Assembly (NCBI GenBank): GCA_032027085.1
Contig: JAVSMS010000001.1
Span: 1,194,332-1,258,331, forward strand
Source: Pseudorhodoplanes sp.
Lineage (GTDB): Bacteria > Pseudomonadota > Alphaproteobacteria > Rhizobiales > Xanthobacteraceae
Length of the DNA: 64,000 bases
Direction: 5' to 3'
Part shown: positions 44,535 through 54,048 of the stretch, in pieces
Position numbering within the stretch: the stretch's first letter is position 1
How the letters are laid out: each line of letters begins with the position of its first letter
The notes under the pieces: generated by a model
What the model saw: only the letters and a program-made list of their open reading frames with translations
Database searches by the model: none
What the model was told of the DNA's origin: nothing
Translations under genes and position numbers: made by a program

Positions 44535-46376
44535 TCACCACCGCCGCTCGAACCGCCTGCGAAGGAAAATGGCCATACCGTTCATCACGAAGAGAAATGC
44601 GAGCAAGACAATGATTGCGGCGGCGGTCTTGGACTGGAATGCGATCTCAGGAAGATCCGACCACAGATAAATCTGAACCGGCAAAACCGTTGCAGCGTCG
44701 GTGATGCTGGTTGCCGGCTCGACGATGAACGCGACCATCCCGATCATCAGCAAAGGAGCGGTTTCGCCAAGCGCATGCGCCATGCCGATGATAGTGCCGG
44801 TCATAATACCCGGCATCGCGAGCGGCAGCACGTGGTGGAAGATCGCCTGCTGATGCGAGGCGCCGACACCGAGCGCCGCCTCCTTGATCGACGGCGGGAC
44901 CGCCCTCAATGCCGCCCGGGCAGCAATGATGATCGTCGGCAGGACAAGCAATGCCAGGACCAACCCGCCGACAAGCGGCGCCGATCTGGGCAGACCGAAG
45001 AAGTTGAGAAAGACCGACAGTCCAAGAAGACCGAATACAATCGAAGGAACGGCGGCAAGATTATTGATGTTGACCTCAATAATTTCGGTCAGCCGGTTTT
45101 TGGGGGCAAACTCTTCAAGATAAACGGCGCCGGCGACACCGAACGGTACACACAAAATGAGCGTGACAAACAAAGTCAGCGCCGAACCCACCAGGGCGCC
45201 ACGAATGCCGGCAAGCTCCGGCTCGCGGCTGTCTCCGGAGGTGAAGAACGCCCAATTGAAATTGTTTCGCATCATGCCGGATTCGCGCAGGCGTTCCAGC
45301 CACGCGACCTCCCGATCGGTAACGCGACGATTGCTTTCCGGAGTTGCGAAGGTCACGACTTGCCAGCTTTCCGGCGGGGCCTCAGCATCCGAGTGCAGAG
45401 GCAGCAGAACGTCGCCCGTGATACCGTTGCTGTGAACTTCGCTGGCCTTGACCAAGCCGCCGTTGACGGCGACCAGCAGACTCGGCAGATCTGCCGTCAG
45501 GGTTTCACTGCCCGAATGATCGTCAAAGCGCGCCTGAAGAGCCGCGGCGCTGTCCTCTAGCTGCTTCGCACGTTGCAGAAAGTTTTCGGCTTCTTCGCCC
45601 GCCGCCTTGATACGATCTTCAAGCCCGGCGATCCGATCCGTTCTAGTTGCACCAGCCAGCGAAGACTCAAGCTCCTTCTTTCTGGCATTGGCCCGCGCCG
45701 CAATCTGCTTGAAGCGGTCAGCCTCCAGCCGTTCGGCGCGCGCGCTGACTGAGAGGAACTGCTTGATCTCGGCCAGGCGCTGCGCGAAATCGTCCGTCGG
45801 CGTCTGGATCGTGATTGCGCCCGACGTCCCGCTTGGTGTCGCCGTCCCGCGGCCAAATACGCGTTCAATCTGCGTGCTGAGACCCTTGTAGTAAAGATCC
45901 GCGTCGTCTGAAATCAGGACCGGGACGGATACGGTCTGCCCGATCAATGCAGGATCGGCGACCACCCGCTCGCGCAGAAGATCGGACGCTCCGGACGAAA
46001 GGATGCCATCCAGCAGCCGGCGGCCGGCGCGATCGGTCACCTCCGGGAACTGCGCGCGCAGTGCATTGCGGATCAGCAACTGAAAGTCACCGCCGCGGAT
46101 GACGACTGGGTCGCGCGCCCCCTGCGGATCGATCTCGGCGGCGTCGATCTTGATTTGCATCTCCAGTTGGTGCTGGGTGAAGGCTGGCAATCCTTTCATC
46201 AGGATATCGGCCAGCACGACAACCAGAAAAAGCCCTGACACGAAGATCGCCGCCATGCCGTAGAACTTGAAACGAGTTTCTGCACGATAGCGAGCGCGGA
46301 TGCGGGCCTTTGCCGCATCGGTCGCCACATCCACCGTTCGTATTGCCGGCGCGGTCACGTCAATCATACTGCTCAC
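44535..46376 (-). CDS. pstA: Phosphate ABC transporter permease PstA with long periplasmic coiled-coil insert
   Basis: The C-terminal 220 residues are a standard PstA permease: [38 protein letters not shown], the EAA loop [27 protein letters not shown] and [14 protein letters not shown]. The N-terminal helix (residues 41-60) is followed by a periplasmic domain of over 320 residues of DUF3333 type. This includes a charged coiled-coil stretch at about 197-286 ([20 protein letters not shown] ... [21 protein letters not shown]). At 613 residues it is far longer than ordinary PstA proteins and, to my knowledge, longer than most DUF3333 forms. The start is GTG 46376 or ATG 46367; both overlap pstC. 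Confidence 0.9.
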   Translation of the reverse strand: MSSMIDVTAPAIRTVDVATDAAKARIRARYRAETRFKFYGMAAIFVSGLFLVVVLADILMKGLPAFTQHQLEMQIKIDAAEIDPQGARDPVVIRGGDFQLLIRNALRAQFPEVTDRAGRRLLDGILSSGASDLLRERVVADPALIGQTVSVPVLISDDADLYYKGLSTQIERVFGRGTATPSGTSGAITIQTPTDDFAQRLAEIKQFLSVSARAERLEADRFKQIAARANARKKELESSLAGATRTDRIAGLEDRIKAAGEEAENFLQRAKQLEDSAAALQARFDDHSGSETLTADLPSLLVAVNGGLVKASEVHSNGITGDVLLPLHSDAEAPPESWQVVTFATPESNRRVTDREVAWLERLRESGMMRNNFNWAFFTSGDSREPELAGIRGALVGSALTLFVTLILCVPFGVAGAVYLEEFAPKNRLTEIIEVNINNLAAVPSIVFGLLGLSVFLNFFGLPRSAPLVGGLVLALLVLPTIIIAARAALRAVPPSIKEAALGVGASHQQAIFHHVLPLAMPGIMTGTIIGMAHALGETAPLLMIGMVAFIVEPATSITDAATVLPVQIYLWSDLPEIAFQSKTAAAIIVLLAFLFVMNGMAIFLRRRFERRW

Positions 46377-47727
46377 GATATCTCTTGACGATCTGCATGG
46401 CGATCATGTTCAGCGTCAGAGTGAAGAAGAAAAGGACGAAGCCTAGAGCGAATGCCGCCAGCGTTTTGGCGCTGTCGAATTCCTGATCACCGACCAGGAT
46501 TGTCTTGATCTGCACGGTGAATGTGGTGACCGCTTCAAGCGGATTGAAGGTGAGATTTGCGGCAAGACCTGCAGCCATCACGACAATCATGGTCTCGCCG
46601 ACGGCGCGGCTGATGGCCAGCATGAAAGCGGAAACAATGCCGGGCAGTGCAGCCGGAAGAACAACACGCTTGATGGTTTCCGACTTCGTCGATCCCATGG
46701 CAAGGGAGCCGTCCCGCAGGGATTGCGGAACTGCGTTGATCACATCGTCCGACAGCGACGAGACGAAAGGAATGATCATCATTCCCATCACCATGCCTGC
46801 GGCCAGAGCGCTTTCGGAGGCTACGTTGATGCCGACCGCCTGGCCCCAGTGGCGGATGAACGGTGCCAGGCTGAGCGCGGCAAAAAAGCCCAGAACCACC
46901 GTCGGAATGCCGGCGAGAATTTCCAGGAGCGGCTTCGCAAAGGCGCGGAAGCGCGGCGTTGCATATTCCGCCATATAGATGGCGGCGAACAAGCCGATCG
47001 GTCCGGCGATCAGCATCGCGATCAGGGTGATCAGCAGCGTCCCGGTGACCAGCGGCACGATGCCGAAGGCGCCGGACGAACCGCCCTGATCGGCCCGCAT
47101 TGCAATCTGCGGGCTCCATTGCAATCCGAACAGGAATTCCAGCGGCGATACTTTCTGGAAGAATCGCATCGTCTCGAACAGCACGGAGAACAGGATGCCG
47201 ATGGTGGTCAGGACGGCGACACAGGCCGCACCGAACAACATCACCTTGACGACACGCTCGACCCGGTTGCGGGCGCGGAACGTTGCGGTCAGCGCGCGCA
47301 AGGCATAAGATAGGCCAAGCAGACCAAATATCCATCCCGCCGCGACAATGATCGTGTTCACCAAGGCGTCTAGTGACGCATAGGTATCAGCGGCGGCGCG
47401 CAGAGAGGGGCTGATTTCACCGGAATATTGGTTGTTGGCGAGCGAGACGATGTCATGCAGCACTGCCCCACGCCGGAGGTCATCGTCCAGGATTGCGGGA
47501 TCGAAAACAGCCAGCGCCTGGGTATTGACGATGTGGTCGCCAAACAGGCGCCCCACAACAAACACCAGCAACATCGGAACAACGACGAGAATAACGACAT
47601 AGGCGCCGTGATAGCCGGGGCGGGAATGCAGTGCCGCGTCTTGTGCGGCTGTCGTGGCGCGGACGCGGCCAAAATAATAGCCAAGCGCCACCAGCAAAAT
47701 CAGTCCCAGAAAATACAGGAGGCCCAT
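46360..47727 (-). CDS. pstC: Phosphate ABC transporter permease PstC
   Basis: A 455-residue permease: an extended N-terminal region with two membrane helices, one before and one after a charged periplasmic part, then the transporter core with PLVTGTLLITLIAMLIAGPIGLFAAIYMAEY, EILAGIPTVVLGFFAALSLAPF and the EAA loop around DGSLAMGSTKSETIKRVVLPAALPGIVSAF. The long N-terminus is normal for alphaproteobacterial PstC. It overlaps pstA. Confidence 0.95.
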   Translation of the reverse strand: MGLLYFLGLILLVALGYYFGRVRATTAAQDAALHSRPGYHGAYVVILVVVPMLLVFVVGRLFGDHIVNTQALAVFDPAILDDDLRRGAVLHDIVSLANNQYSGEISPSLRAAADTYASLDALVNTIIVAAGWIFGLLGLSYALRALTATFRARNRVERVVKVMLFGAACVAVLTTIGILFSVLFETMRFFQKVSPLEFLFGLQWSPQIAMRADQGGSSGAFGIVPLVTGTLLITLIAMLIAGPIGLFAAIYMAEYATPRFRAFAKPLLEILAGIPTVVLGFFAALSLAPFIRHWGQAVGINVASESALAAGMVMGMMIIPFVSSLSDDVINAVPQSLRDGSLAMGSTKSETIKRVVLPAALPGIVSAFMLAISRAVGETMIVVMAAGLAANLTFNPLEAVTTFTVQIKTILVGDQEFDSAKTLAAFALGFVLFFFTLTLNMIAMQIVKRYREQYD

Positions 47728-47811
47728 GCCTCACTCCAACAAGCGTCAGCAGAGACGCAGTGATCCGAAAAGCGACAGCCGCTTTCGCGGCCGTCGAATC
47801 GATTGCAATAT

Positions 47812-48861
47812 TCAGGAGCTCGGTGCCTGCATCGGAGCCATGCCGGTGACGCTCTTGCGCACGGCTTCCAGGTCCTTCTTCGGCAGCGTCACAAGACCCT
47901 TCTTGGCCAGATAGCCATCTTCGCCAAGCGCCTTGTTGGACACATATTCAAGCGCGAACTTGTCAAGGCCGGGTACGACGCCGACATGCTGCTTCTTGAT
48001 GTAGACAAACAGCGGACGCGATCCCTTGTATTTGCCGCCGGCGATGTTGTCGTAGTTCGGCTCGGCGCCATCAAGCAACACGCCGCGCAGCTTGGCGGCG
48101 TTCTCTTCAAGGAAGGAATAGCCAAAGATGCCGAAGGCATTCTTGTTGGCCTCGAGCTTCTGCACGATCACGTTGTCGTTTTCGCCAGCTTCCACATAAG
48201 CGCCGTCTTCACGCAGCGTCTTCCACGCCTTGTCGAACGCCTTCTTGTCGGCGGTCTTGAGCGCCTTCATTGCCGGAATCTGTTCGGCGCCGGCTTCCAT
48301 GAACAGCTCATGCAGCGAGTCGCGCGTGCCGGAGGTCGGGGGCGGGCCGAGCACTTCGATCTTGACGTTCGGCAGCGACTTGTCGATGTCCGACCAGTTC
48401 TTGTGCGGGTTGGCGACCAGCTTGCCGTCCGATCCGGGCACTTCCTTGGCCAGCGCCAGGAAGAGCTGACCGAGCATCAGCTTCATGGCCGGCCCCTGCT
48501 TCGATTGCGCGAGCGTCAGCCCGTCGAAGCCGACCTTGATCTCGACGACATCCTTTACGCCATTCTTCTGGCAATCCTCGAATTCGCTTTTCTTCATCGC
48601 ACGCGACGCATTGGTGGCATCCGGATGGCCGACGCCAACGCCGGCACAGAACAGCTTCATGCCGCCGCCGGTGCCGGTCGATTCGACCACCGGGGTCTTC
48701 ATTCCCGATGACTTGCCGAACTGCTCGGCAACGGTGGTTGTGAACGGATAAACGGTAGAGGAGCCGACGATCCGGATCTGGTCGCGGGCTTCGGCGTGAC
48801 CGGCAATGAGCATGCCGGCCGCCACGAGCACGAAGGCGCTGGCGAAGGTCTTGGTGTTCAC
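47812..48861 (-). CDS. pstS: Phosphate-binding protein PstS
   Basis: A 349-residue periplasmic protein with a signal peptide (FASAFVLVAAGMLIAGHAEA) and phosphate-binding motifs RIVGSSTVYPFTTTVAEQFG, VVESTGTGGGMKLFCAG, DATNASRAMKKSE and PPTSGTRDSLHELFM. It delivers phosphate to PstCA. It is the first gene of the operon and lies about 100 bases from a triple Pho box. Confidence 0.96.
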   Translation of the reverse strand: MNTKTFASAFVLVAAGMLIAGHAEARDQIRIVGSSTVYPFTTTVAEQFGKSSGMKTPVVESTGTGGGMKLFCAGVGVGHPDATNASRAMKKSEFEDCQKNGVKDVVEIKVGFDGLTLAQSKQGPAMKLMLGQLFLALAKEVPGSDGKLVANPHKNWSDIDKSLPNVKIEVLGPPPTSGTRDSLHELFMEAGAEQIPAMKALKTADKKAFDKAWKTLREDGAYVEAGENDNVIVQKLEANKNAFGIFGYSFLEENAAKLRGVLLDGAEPNYDNIAGGKYKGSRPLFVYIKKQHVGVVPGLDKFALEYVSNKALGEDGYLAKKGLVTLPKKDLEAVRKSVTGMAPMQAPSS

Positions 48862-48956
48862 GAGAAATCTCCTTCTGTGGGGCGGCTGTGGTCCTGTCGG
48901 TCGAGTTCGACCGCCCGCCTCGCCTCTGTCGCCTAGGGCGTGTTCGTCTCGGTCCT

Positions 48957-48985
48957 ATGACGGACAGATGACAGCCGGATGACAG
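48957..48985 (-). promoter_or_regulatory. Pho box (three half-sites) upstream of pstS
   Basis: Read leftward the site is CTGTCAT-CCGG-CTGTCAT, then CTGT and CCGTCAT: three seven-base half-sites spaced by four bases, matching the PhoB consensus with the third differing in one base. It starts one base after the phoR stop codon and lies upstream of pstS, so the pst-phoU-phoB operon should be induced by phosphate limitation from here. Confidence 0.9.
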
Positions 48986-48986
48986 A

Positions 48987-50330
48987 CTAAATTGCTGACT
49001 TCTCTGACAATTTCTGATCGATCGGCATGCCTTCTGTGAACAGGGGCAGCCGGATTGTGAAACTCGCGCCCTGGCCGATCTTGCTGTCAATGAAAAGACG
49101 GCCGCGATGCCGGTTCACCACATGCTTCACCAGGGCAAGGCCCAAACCGGTGCCGCCGAGCGCGCGGCTGCCCGTGACATCGACGCGATAGAAGCGTTCC
49201 GTCAGCCGAGGAATATGCTCGGCCGCAATGCCCGGCCCATAGTCGCGGACAGACGCCACGGCTTCCTCGCTTCCATCCTGGGCCTTGCCGCGCGACAACG
49301 TGATATCCACGCGCTTGCCCGCACCGCCATACTTGAGCGCGTTCTCGATCAGATTCTCGAAGACCCGAATCAGTTCATCGCGATCCCCCGGCACGACCAG
49401 AGGTTCGACCGGAGCATGGATGCTGACCTCCACGCCGCGATCGCGCGCCAGCGTCTGCAACGCGTCAACGACCTGACGCACCACAGGCACAAGGTCCACC
49501 GGCGTAGTCGGGCGGACATGCGCCGCCAGTTCGATCCGCGACAAGGACAGAAGGTCATCGATCAGGCGCGCCATCCGGTTCGCCTGCGCCTCCATGATAT
49601 CGAGAAAGCGCTCGCGCGCAGCCGTGTCATTGCGCGCCGGCCCCTTTAACGTTTCGATGAAGCCCGACAGGGCGGCGAGCGGGGTTCGCAACTCATGACT
49701 GGCATTGGCGACAAAATCCGCGCGCATTTCCTCGACACGCCGGATCGGCGTGAGATCGTGAAAGGTCAGCAGCAACAGTGCCGGATGGTCGCTGGACGCA
49801 CTCGCCGAATCATGAACCGGCGTGACGAAAGCTTCCGACCAGCGGTCTGAAGGCACGCGTTCGGCAAACTCGATGCGCTCCGGCTTGTTGCTGGCAAGCG
49901 CGCGGCGGATCGCCTCCACGACCTCTGGCACCCGCAGCCCGATCGAGACCGGATCGCCGCGCCGCAAGGCCGGTGCCATCGTGCTGGCCGGCTTGTTGAA
50001 ACTGACAACCCGTCCATCAGGAGCCAATACAACGGTCGCGTCCGGAAGCGCAGCGATCAAATCCTGGAGCGCGTCGACGTTGCTGCGAACTGCGCCGCTT
50101 TCTGCAATGCCGACCGGCTTTGAAAGACGCTTGGCGATTATGCCGCCTGCCAACCCGGCAAGAGCGATCAGCGCAAGGGCAAGCACTCCTTTCCCAAAGG
50201 ACAGAGAGCCTGTCAGAACCAGAATGCAAATGATCAGGACGGCCGCCGCCGCCATCGACAATGCGCGATATGGCCTCACCTGCAGCCGCCGCGGCAATAA
50301 ATGCCGGCTCGCGTTGTCAGTGGCTGTCAT
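48987..50330 (-). CDS. phoR: Phosphate regulon sensor kinase PhoR
   Basis: The 447-residue histidine kinase has two N-terminal transmembrane helices (ALSMAAAAVLIICILVLTG and GVLALALIALAGLAGGIIA), a PAS-like domain (about 85-200, LIAALPDATVVLAPDGRVVSFN), the phosphorylated histidine in NASHELRTPLAALSGFIETL, and the ATPase motifs NLIENALKYG, DYGPGIAAEHIPRLTERFYR and GGTGLGLALVKHV. Pairing with PhoB is inferred from its place next to the operon. It ends one base before the Pho box. Its ATG overlaps the upstream gene by 14 bases. Confidence 0.93.
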   Translation of the reverse strand: MTATDNASRHLLPRRLQVRPYRALSMAAAAVLIICILVLTGSLSFGKGVLALALIALAGLAGGIIAKRLSKPVGIAESGAVRSNVDALQDLIAALPDATVVLAPDGRVVSFNKPASTMAPALRRGDPVSIGLRVPEVVEAIRRALASNKPERIEFAERVPSDRWSEAFVTPVHDSASASSDHPALLLLTFHDLTPIRRVEEMRADFVANASHELRTPLAALSGFIETLKGPARNDTAARERFLDIMEAQANRMARLIDDLLSLSRIELAAHVRPTTPVDLVPVVRQVVDALQTLARDRGVEVSIHAPVEPLVVPGDRDELIRVFENLIENALKYGGAGKRVDITLSRGKAQDGSEEAVASVRDYGPGIAAEHIPRLTERFYRVDVTGSRALGGTGLGLALVKHVVNRHRGRLFIDSKIGQGASFTIRLPLFTEGMPIDQKLSEKSAI

Positions 50331-51408
50331 CTGCTTTTGATGCGCCCTTCTTGCGCGAACGCGATTTTCCGCTGGCGCGCGTGGTCTTGCCGCCGGACAC
50401 CAGAACATCTGCCGCAATATTGCCCAGCGGCGGCACTTTCGCGGTGAACAGGCCTTTCATGATCTCCCGCCCGCCCAGAATGAACAATGCAAGCGTGAAT
50501 GGCGTGATGTAATATAAAAGCCGAAACAGCAGCAGGCCAGCCAGAAGCTCTTCCTTATCGAATTGCCACAAAGCCACCAGCATCGCGGCGTCAAACACGC
50601 CGAGACCGCCCGGCGAGTGGCTGGCAAATCCGAGCAGCGTCGCAGACACAAAGACGACCGCCAGCAGGATGAAGCTGATATGCGGCTCGTCCGGCAAAAG
50701 CATGTACATCGCCAGCGCACAGAAGCCGAGATCGACAATTCCGATCAGGATCTGCAGCAATGTCAGCGGGCCGCCCGGCAGCGTGACTTTCCAGTTGCTG
50801 CGCCCGATGGTGCGCGGTGCCATCCAGACCCAGATCACATAAGCTACGAGAACAGCGAGCGTGAGGAAGGCCAACGCTCGGTTGAACCATGGCGGCAGTT
50901 GATTGATCGCACTGGCTGCCTCCGGCGCGTAGAAGATCCCAAGGCCAAGCACCGTGGCGTTGCCGAGCCAGAAGGTTAGTCCGGCGATGAAACAGATTTT
51001 CGCGACTTCGACGGCGGTGACGCCATGGGCCGAGTAGATCCGATAGCGCACGGCGCCCCCGGTAAAAACGCTGGCGCCGACATTGTGGCCGACTGAATAG
51101 CTTGTGAAGCCGGCCAGCGCCGCCGTCGGATACGAAACGTCGTTCCGATTGATGGTGCGCAACGCGAAGAGATCATAGAATGTGAGGGTGAAATAACCAG
51201 CCACCACAAAAATCCCGGCCATCATGACATCCCGCGGCTTCGTGTCCCGCAACGCCATGATCAGATCATCCCAATTGAGGTCGTGCAGCATTCTGTAGAG
51301 CACGACCACCGCGACAACGATGATGCTCAGGCTGACGACGAAGCCGACCCGGTGCCAGCCAATCTTTACACTGATGAACCGCAAGACGGCACGCAAAGAT
51401 TCAGGCAT
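50317..51408 (-). CDS. YbhN/LPG-synthase-like (UPF0104) membrane protein
   Basis: A 363-residue protein with about eight transmembrane helices, the family motifs FTSYSVGHNVGASVFTGGAVRYRIYSAHG and FASHSPGGLGVFDAAML near the end, and a basic cytoplasmic tail (GGKTTRASGKSRSRKKG). It resembles the transmembrane part of lysylphosphatidylglycerol synthases but lacks the transferase domain, so it may be a flippase-like protein. It overlaps phoR by 14 bases and should be cotranscribed with it. Confidence 0.8.
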   Translation of the reverse strand: MPESLRAVLRFISVKIGWHRVGFVVSLSIIVVAVVVLYRMLHDLNWDDLIMALRDTKPRDVMMAGIFVVAGYFTLTFYDLFALRTINRNDVSYPTAALAGFTSYSVGHNVGASVFTGGAVRYRIYSAHGVTAVEVAKICFIAGLTFWLGNATVLGLGIFYAPEAASAINQLPPWFNRALAFLTLAVLVAYVIWVWMAPRTIGRSNWKVTLPGGPLTLLQILIGIVDLGFCALAMYMLLPDEPHISFILLAVVFVSATLLGFASHSPGGLGVFDAAMLVALWQFDKEELLAGLLLFRLLYYITPFTLALFILGGREIMKGLFTAKVPPLGNIAADVLVSGGKTTRASGKSRSRKKGASKADDSH

Positions 51409-51561
51409 GCAATTCCGCGTCCCCGGCTGGATGGTGGCCCCCTGTCCGGGAGCCTGTTGGCGCGCGGGGTAGTAGCAGATGTTCAGGGCCGGAAGCAAAG
51501 TGGAAAAGGCAGATTGCGAGGTCAGCCGCAATCCGCCTTGGCCAAGAATGCCGTATGAACG

Positions 51562-52518
51562 TTATTTCCGGGGCGGAATCTGGATCAGCTCCGCGAGTTG
51601 CTCCTTGGTAAGCTGATTGGCCGTAAATTTCAGCTCAACCGCGTCCTTGATGATCGTGTCGAGCCCGACAACGCGGTCGGGATTGAGCGCCTCTTTCGCA
51701 AAGAACTGGTCGCGTGTCCGCCGCGCCTTGGCCTCCGGAATGCCGAGCCATTCAGCATAAAGTTTCAGGCCGGCGTCGGTGTACATCCAGTCGATCGTCT
51801 CCCGATAGGCCTTCAGGTAGCGGTTGATCACATCCTTCCGGGACTGCAGCACCGACGCGGTGGTGATGAGCAGACGCACCGTTTGCCCCTTGAAGGCCGC
51901 GGCATCGTTGCCCGTGGCGACAATCCGGATCTGCTTCTGGTCCAGTTGATCGAGCCCGAAAGGCGGAGCCGCCCAGCCGATATCGATCTGGCCGGACATG
52001 ACTTGCGTCAGCGTTCCAGGAGGTCCGCCCGTCGATGTCGGCTTCGCCGTCAATCCATATTGCTTCATGAATGCAGTGACGATGCCATGCGTCGACGATC
52101 CATTTGTCGAGTAGGCGATGGTCTTGCCGGCGCTGTCCTTCAGACTCTTGATGGGAGAATCAGCCTTCACATACCAGTAAAGATCACCGGCCCCCGTCGT
52201 CTCCGCTCCAATGATGCGGACAGGCGCGCCCTTTGAATAAGCGCTGAGCGCTCCCATGATGCCGCCGGCCACACCGATATCAACGCTGCCGGAAATCACG
52301 GCCTGCTGGGTCTCGCCTGCACCCTGGGTATAGACGATCTCCAGTTCCAGTCCGTGCTTCTTGAAGATGCCGCCGCGCTGGCCAACTTCAGAAATCGACG
52401 TGTCCCAGTTGCCGCGTTGTCCCACTGCCAGTTTCAAATTGTCCTGCGCAGATGCGCAGCTCATGCCTGCGAGCACGCCGAAAACGGCCACAAAGCCCGC
52501 GAATCCCACCTTTCGCAT
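51562..52518 (-). CDS. NitT/TauT-type ABC substrate-binding protein
   Basis: A 318-residue exported protein (signal peptide to SCASA) with the NMT1/THI5-like fold: LKLAVGQRGNWDTSISEVGQRGGIFKKHGLELEIVYTQGAG, GVAGGIMGALSAYSKGAPVRIIGA and GGPPGTLTQVMSGQIDIGWAA. Such proteins bind sulfonates, pyrimidines or aromatic acids. Next to a dioxygenase cluster, an aromatic acid ligand is plausible. Start ATG 52518 has AGGGAG upstream. The partner permease and ATPase are not in the window. Confidence 0.85.
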   Translation of the reverse strand: MRKVGFAGFVAVFGVLAGMSCASAQDNLKLAVGQRGNWDTSISEVGQRGGIFKKHGLELEIVYTQGAGETQQAVISGSVDIGVAGGIMGALSAYSKGAPVRIIGAETTGAGDLYWYVKADSPIKSLKDSAGKTIAYSTNGSSTHGIVTAFMKQYGLTAKPTSTGGPPGTLTQVMSGQIDIGWAAPPFGLDQLDQKQIRIVATGNDAAAFKGQTVRLLITTASVLQSRKDVINRYLKAYRETIDWMYTDAGLKLYAEWLGIPEAKARRTRDQFFAKEALNPDRVVGLDTIIKDAVELKFTANQLTKEQLAELIQIPPRK

Positions 52519-52577
52519 TTTTTTCTCCCTCTGAGCCGTCTTCTTGCGAGACGTTACGTTTGCATCAGCACCTGAGA

Positions 52578-53876
52578 TCAGGCGACACGTTCCTCCTTTG
52601 GCTGTTTCGAGGCCGCCATGCTGGCTCCGCAGGTGCGCCAATCGGTGCCTTTGGGCACGACGCCTTCGAAAGATCTTATGCTTGCATGAGGAATACGCGG
52701 GTCGGTCGTGCCGATCGCAGGACCGCCATCGCGCATCTGACGCGCGGCCTCCACCATCAGGCGGCGGAATTCGACGACGGCGAGATCACTGGCGCCGAGT
52801 TTCTCCTTGGTGCGGTCGGCGATCGGTCCCATCGTCTCCCACATTGCGATGTCCTGATTGGGGATGCCGCGAATGCCGGTGAAATTGCCAAGTTTCATCG
52901 CATTGCGGTCTTGCAGATAATCGTTCTCGCGGGTGCGGATATTGTTGAAGTTGCAATCCAGATCAATACCGGGCTGCGCCACGTTGAATTTTCGCCAGGC
53001 TTCCTGGTCGATACCGCCTTCTTCACGCCAGGCGATGAAATGGAAGACGGTATGGGTGTCATCGGCCGGTGCCAGCAGCGTCGCAACATTGTAGGCGTTG
53101 TTCGGCGGGATCAGTGCCGTGAATGGCGCGATATAAACGGTCCGGCGAATGTAGTCGTGGGTCGCCGCATTCATGATGGGGCGGCGAATTGCAGCATAAT
53201 GGAAACCGTAGCTTGTGCATTCCGCCTGCATGCGCGGCGCCTTGTCGGTCGATGGCCGCAACCAATGCGTATCCGCCGCCTTGGCGCCGTCGACCTTTGC
53301 CGGCTTCATATCGGACGAATGAAGGCTCGAGGAATGCGCCGAATCGATCTGTCCCTCGAGAATCTGCGCCCAGTTGCAGGCGACATGAATCTTGACGATG
53401 CTGACGCGCGTCTCCGGTGTCGGCGCAAAAGCCGGCGGCTCGAATGTTGGCATGGTCTCGCGCGGCCCCATATAGGCCCATACAAAGCCGCCGGCCTCAC
53501 ACGCCGGATAGGCCTTCATCTTGACCTTTTCGACAAATCCACTCTCCGGCGGTTCGGACGCCATCTCCAGGACGTTGCCTTCAACGTCCATTTTCCAGCC
53601 GTGATAGAGGCAGCGAAGACCACATTCCTCGTTGCGACCATAGGCAAGCGATGCCCGCCGATGCGGGCAATACTCGTCGAGCACACCGAGCCGCCCGTCG
53701 CTGTCGCGGAAGACGACGAGATCTTCGCCGAGCAGCCGGATCTTCACCGGCTTGCCATCCGGCTCGACCACTTCTTCAGAGAGGCAGGCGGGAATCCAGT
53801 GCCTGCGCATGATCTGCCCCATCGGGGCGTCGCCTTCGACTCGGCACAGGAGATCGTTTTCTTCTGCGGTCATCAT
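52578..53876 (-). CDS. Rieske ring-hydroxylating dioxygenase, phthalate 4,5-dioxygenase-like
   Basis: The 432-residue alpha subunit has a Rieske [2Fe-2S] site (C70, H72, C89, H92, in EYCPHRRASL and CLYHGW) and a non-heme iron site with D178, H181 and H186 in GQIDSAHSSSLH. The SAHSSSLHSS context is typical of phthalate 4,5-dioxygenase-type oxygenases. It adds O2 to an aromatic ring using electrons from a PDR-type reductase, which is encoded divergently at 54049. The actual substrate may be phthalate or another substituted aromatic acid. Confidence 0.85.
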   Translation of the reverse strand: MMTAEENDLLCRVEGDAPMGQIMRRHWIPACLSEEVVEPDGKPVKIRLLGEDLVVFRDSDGRLGVLDEYCPHRRASLAYGRNEECGLRCLYHGWKMDVEGNVLEMASEPPESGFVEKVKMKAYPACEAGGFVWAYMGPRETMPTFEPPAFAPTPETRVSIVKIHVACNWAQILEGQIDSAHSSSLHSSDMKPAKVDGAKAADTHWLRPSTDKAPRMQAECTSYGFHYAAIRRPIMNAATHDYIRRTVYIAPFTALIPPNNAYNVATLLAPADDTHTVFHFIAWREEGGIDQEAWRKFNVAQPGIDLDCNFNNIRTRENDYLQDRNAMKLGNFTGIRGIPNQDIAMWETMGPIADRTKEKLGASDLAVVEFRRLMVEAARQMRDGGPAIGTTDPRIPHASIRSFEGVVPKGTDWRTCGASMAASKQPKEERVA

Positions 53877-53919
53877 GGCGCGCCCTCCAGGACCGGACTT
53901 GCGTTTCGCGTGTTATTAT

Positions 53920-53933
53920 CTTAGGTCTCTAAG
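53920..53933. promoter_or_regulatory. Possible MarR operator between dioxygenase and reductase genes
   Basis: CTTAG-GTCT-CTAAG is a perfect five-base inverted repeat in the AT-rich 170-bp divergent promoter region. Its form fits MarR-family operators, and the cluster encodes a MarR regulator at 56240. Assignment is by position and symmetry only. Confidence 0.4.
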
Positions 53934-54048
53934 TATCATTTATAGAACATCCAAACTGCGCTGTCGAGTGGGCAAGACGCCACGTTATTGTGCGATGCAA
54001 GGATTCATGAGTTGATCGCTTCGCTGTGCCGCTCTAACTGAAACTGCC

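Noticed and set aside
42241-51408. Phosphate genes as a genomic island
   Set aside because: Gene order, codon use and Pho box are those of a standard chromosomal phosphate regulon.
52452-53924. 490-codon plus-strand frame
   Set aside because: Antisense to the Rieske dioxygenase and to the start of the binding-protein gene; no family motif.
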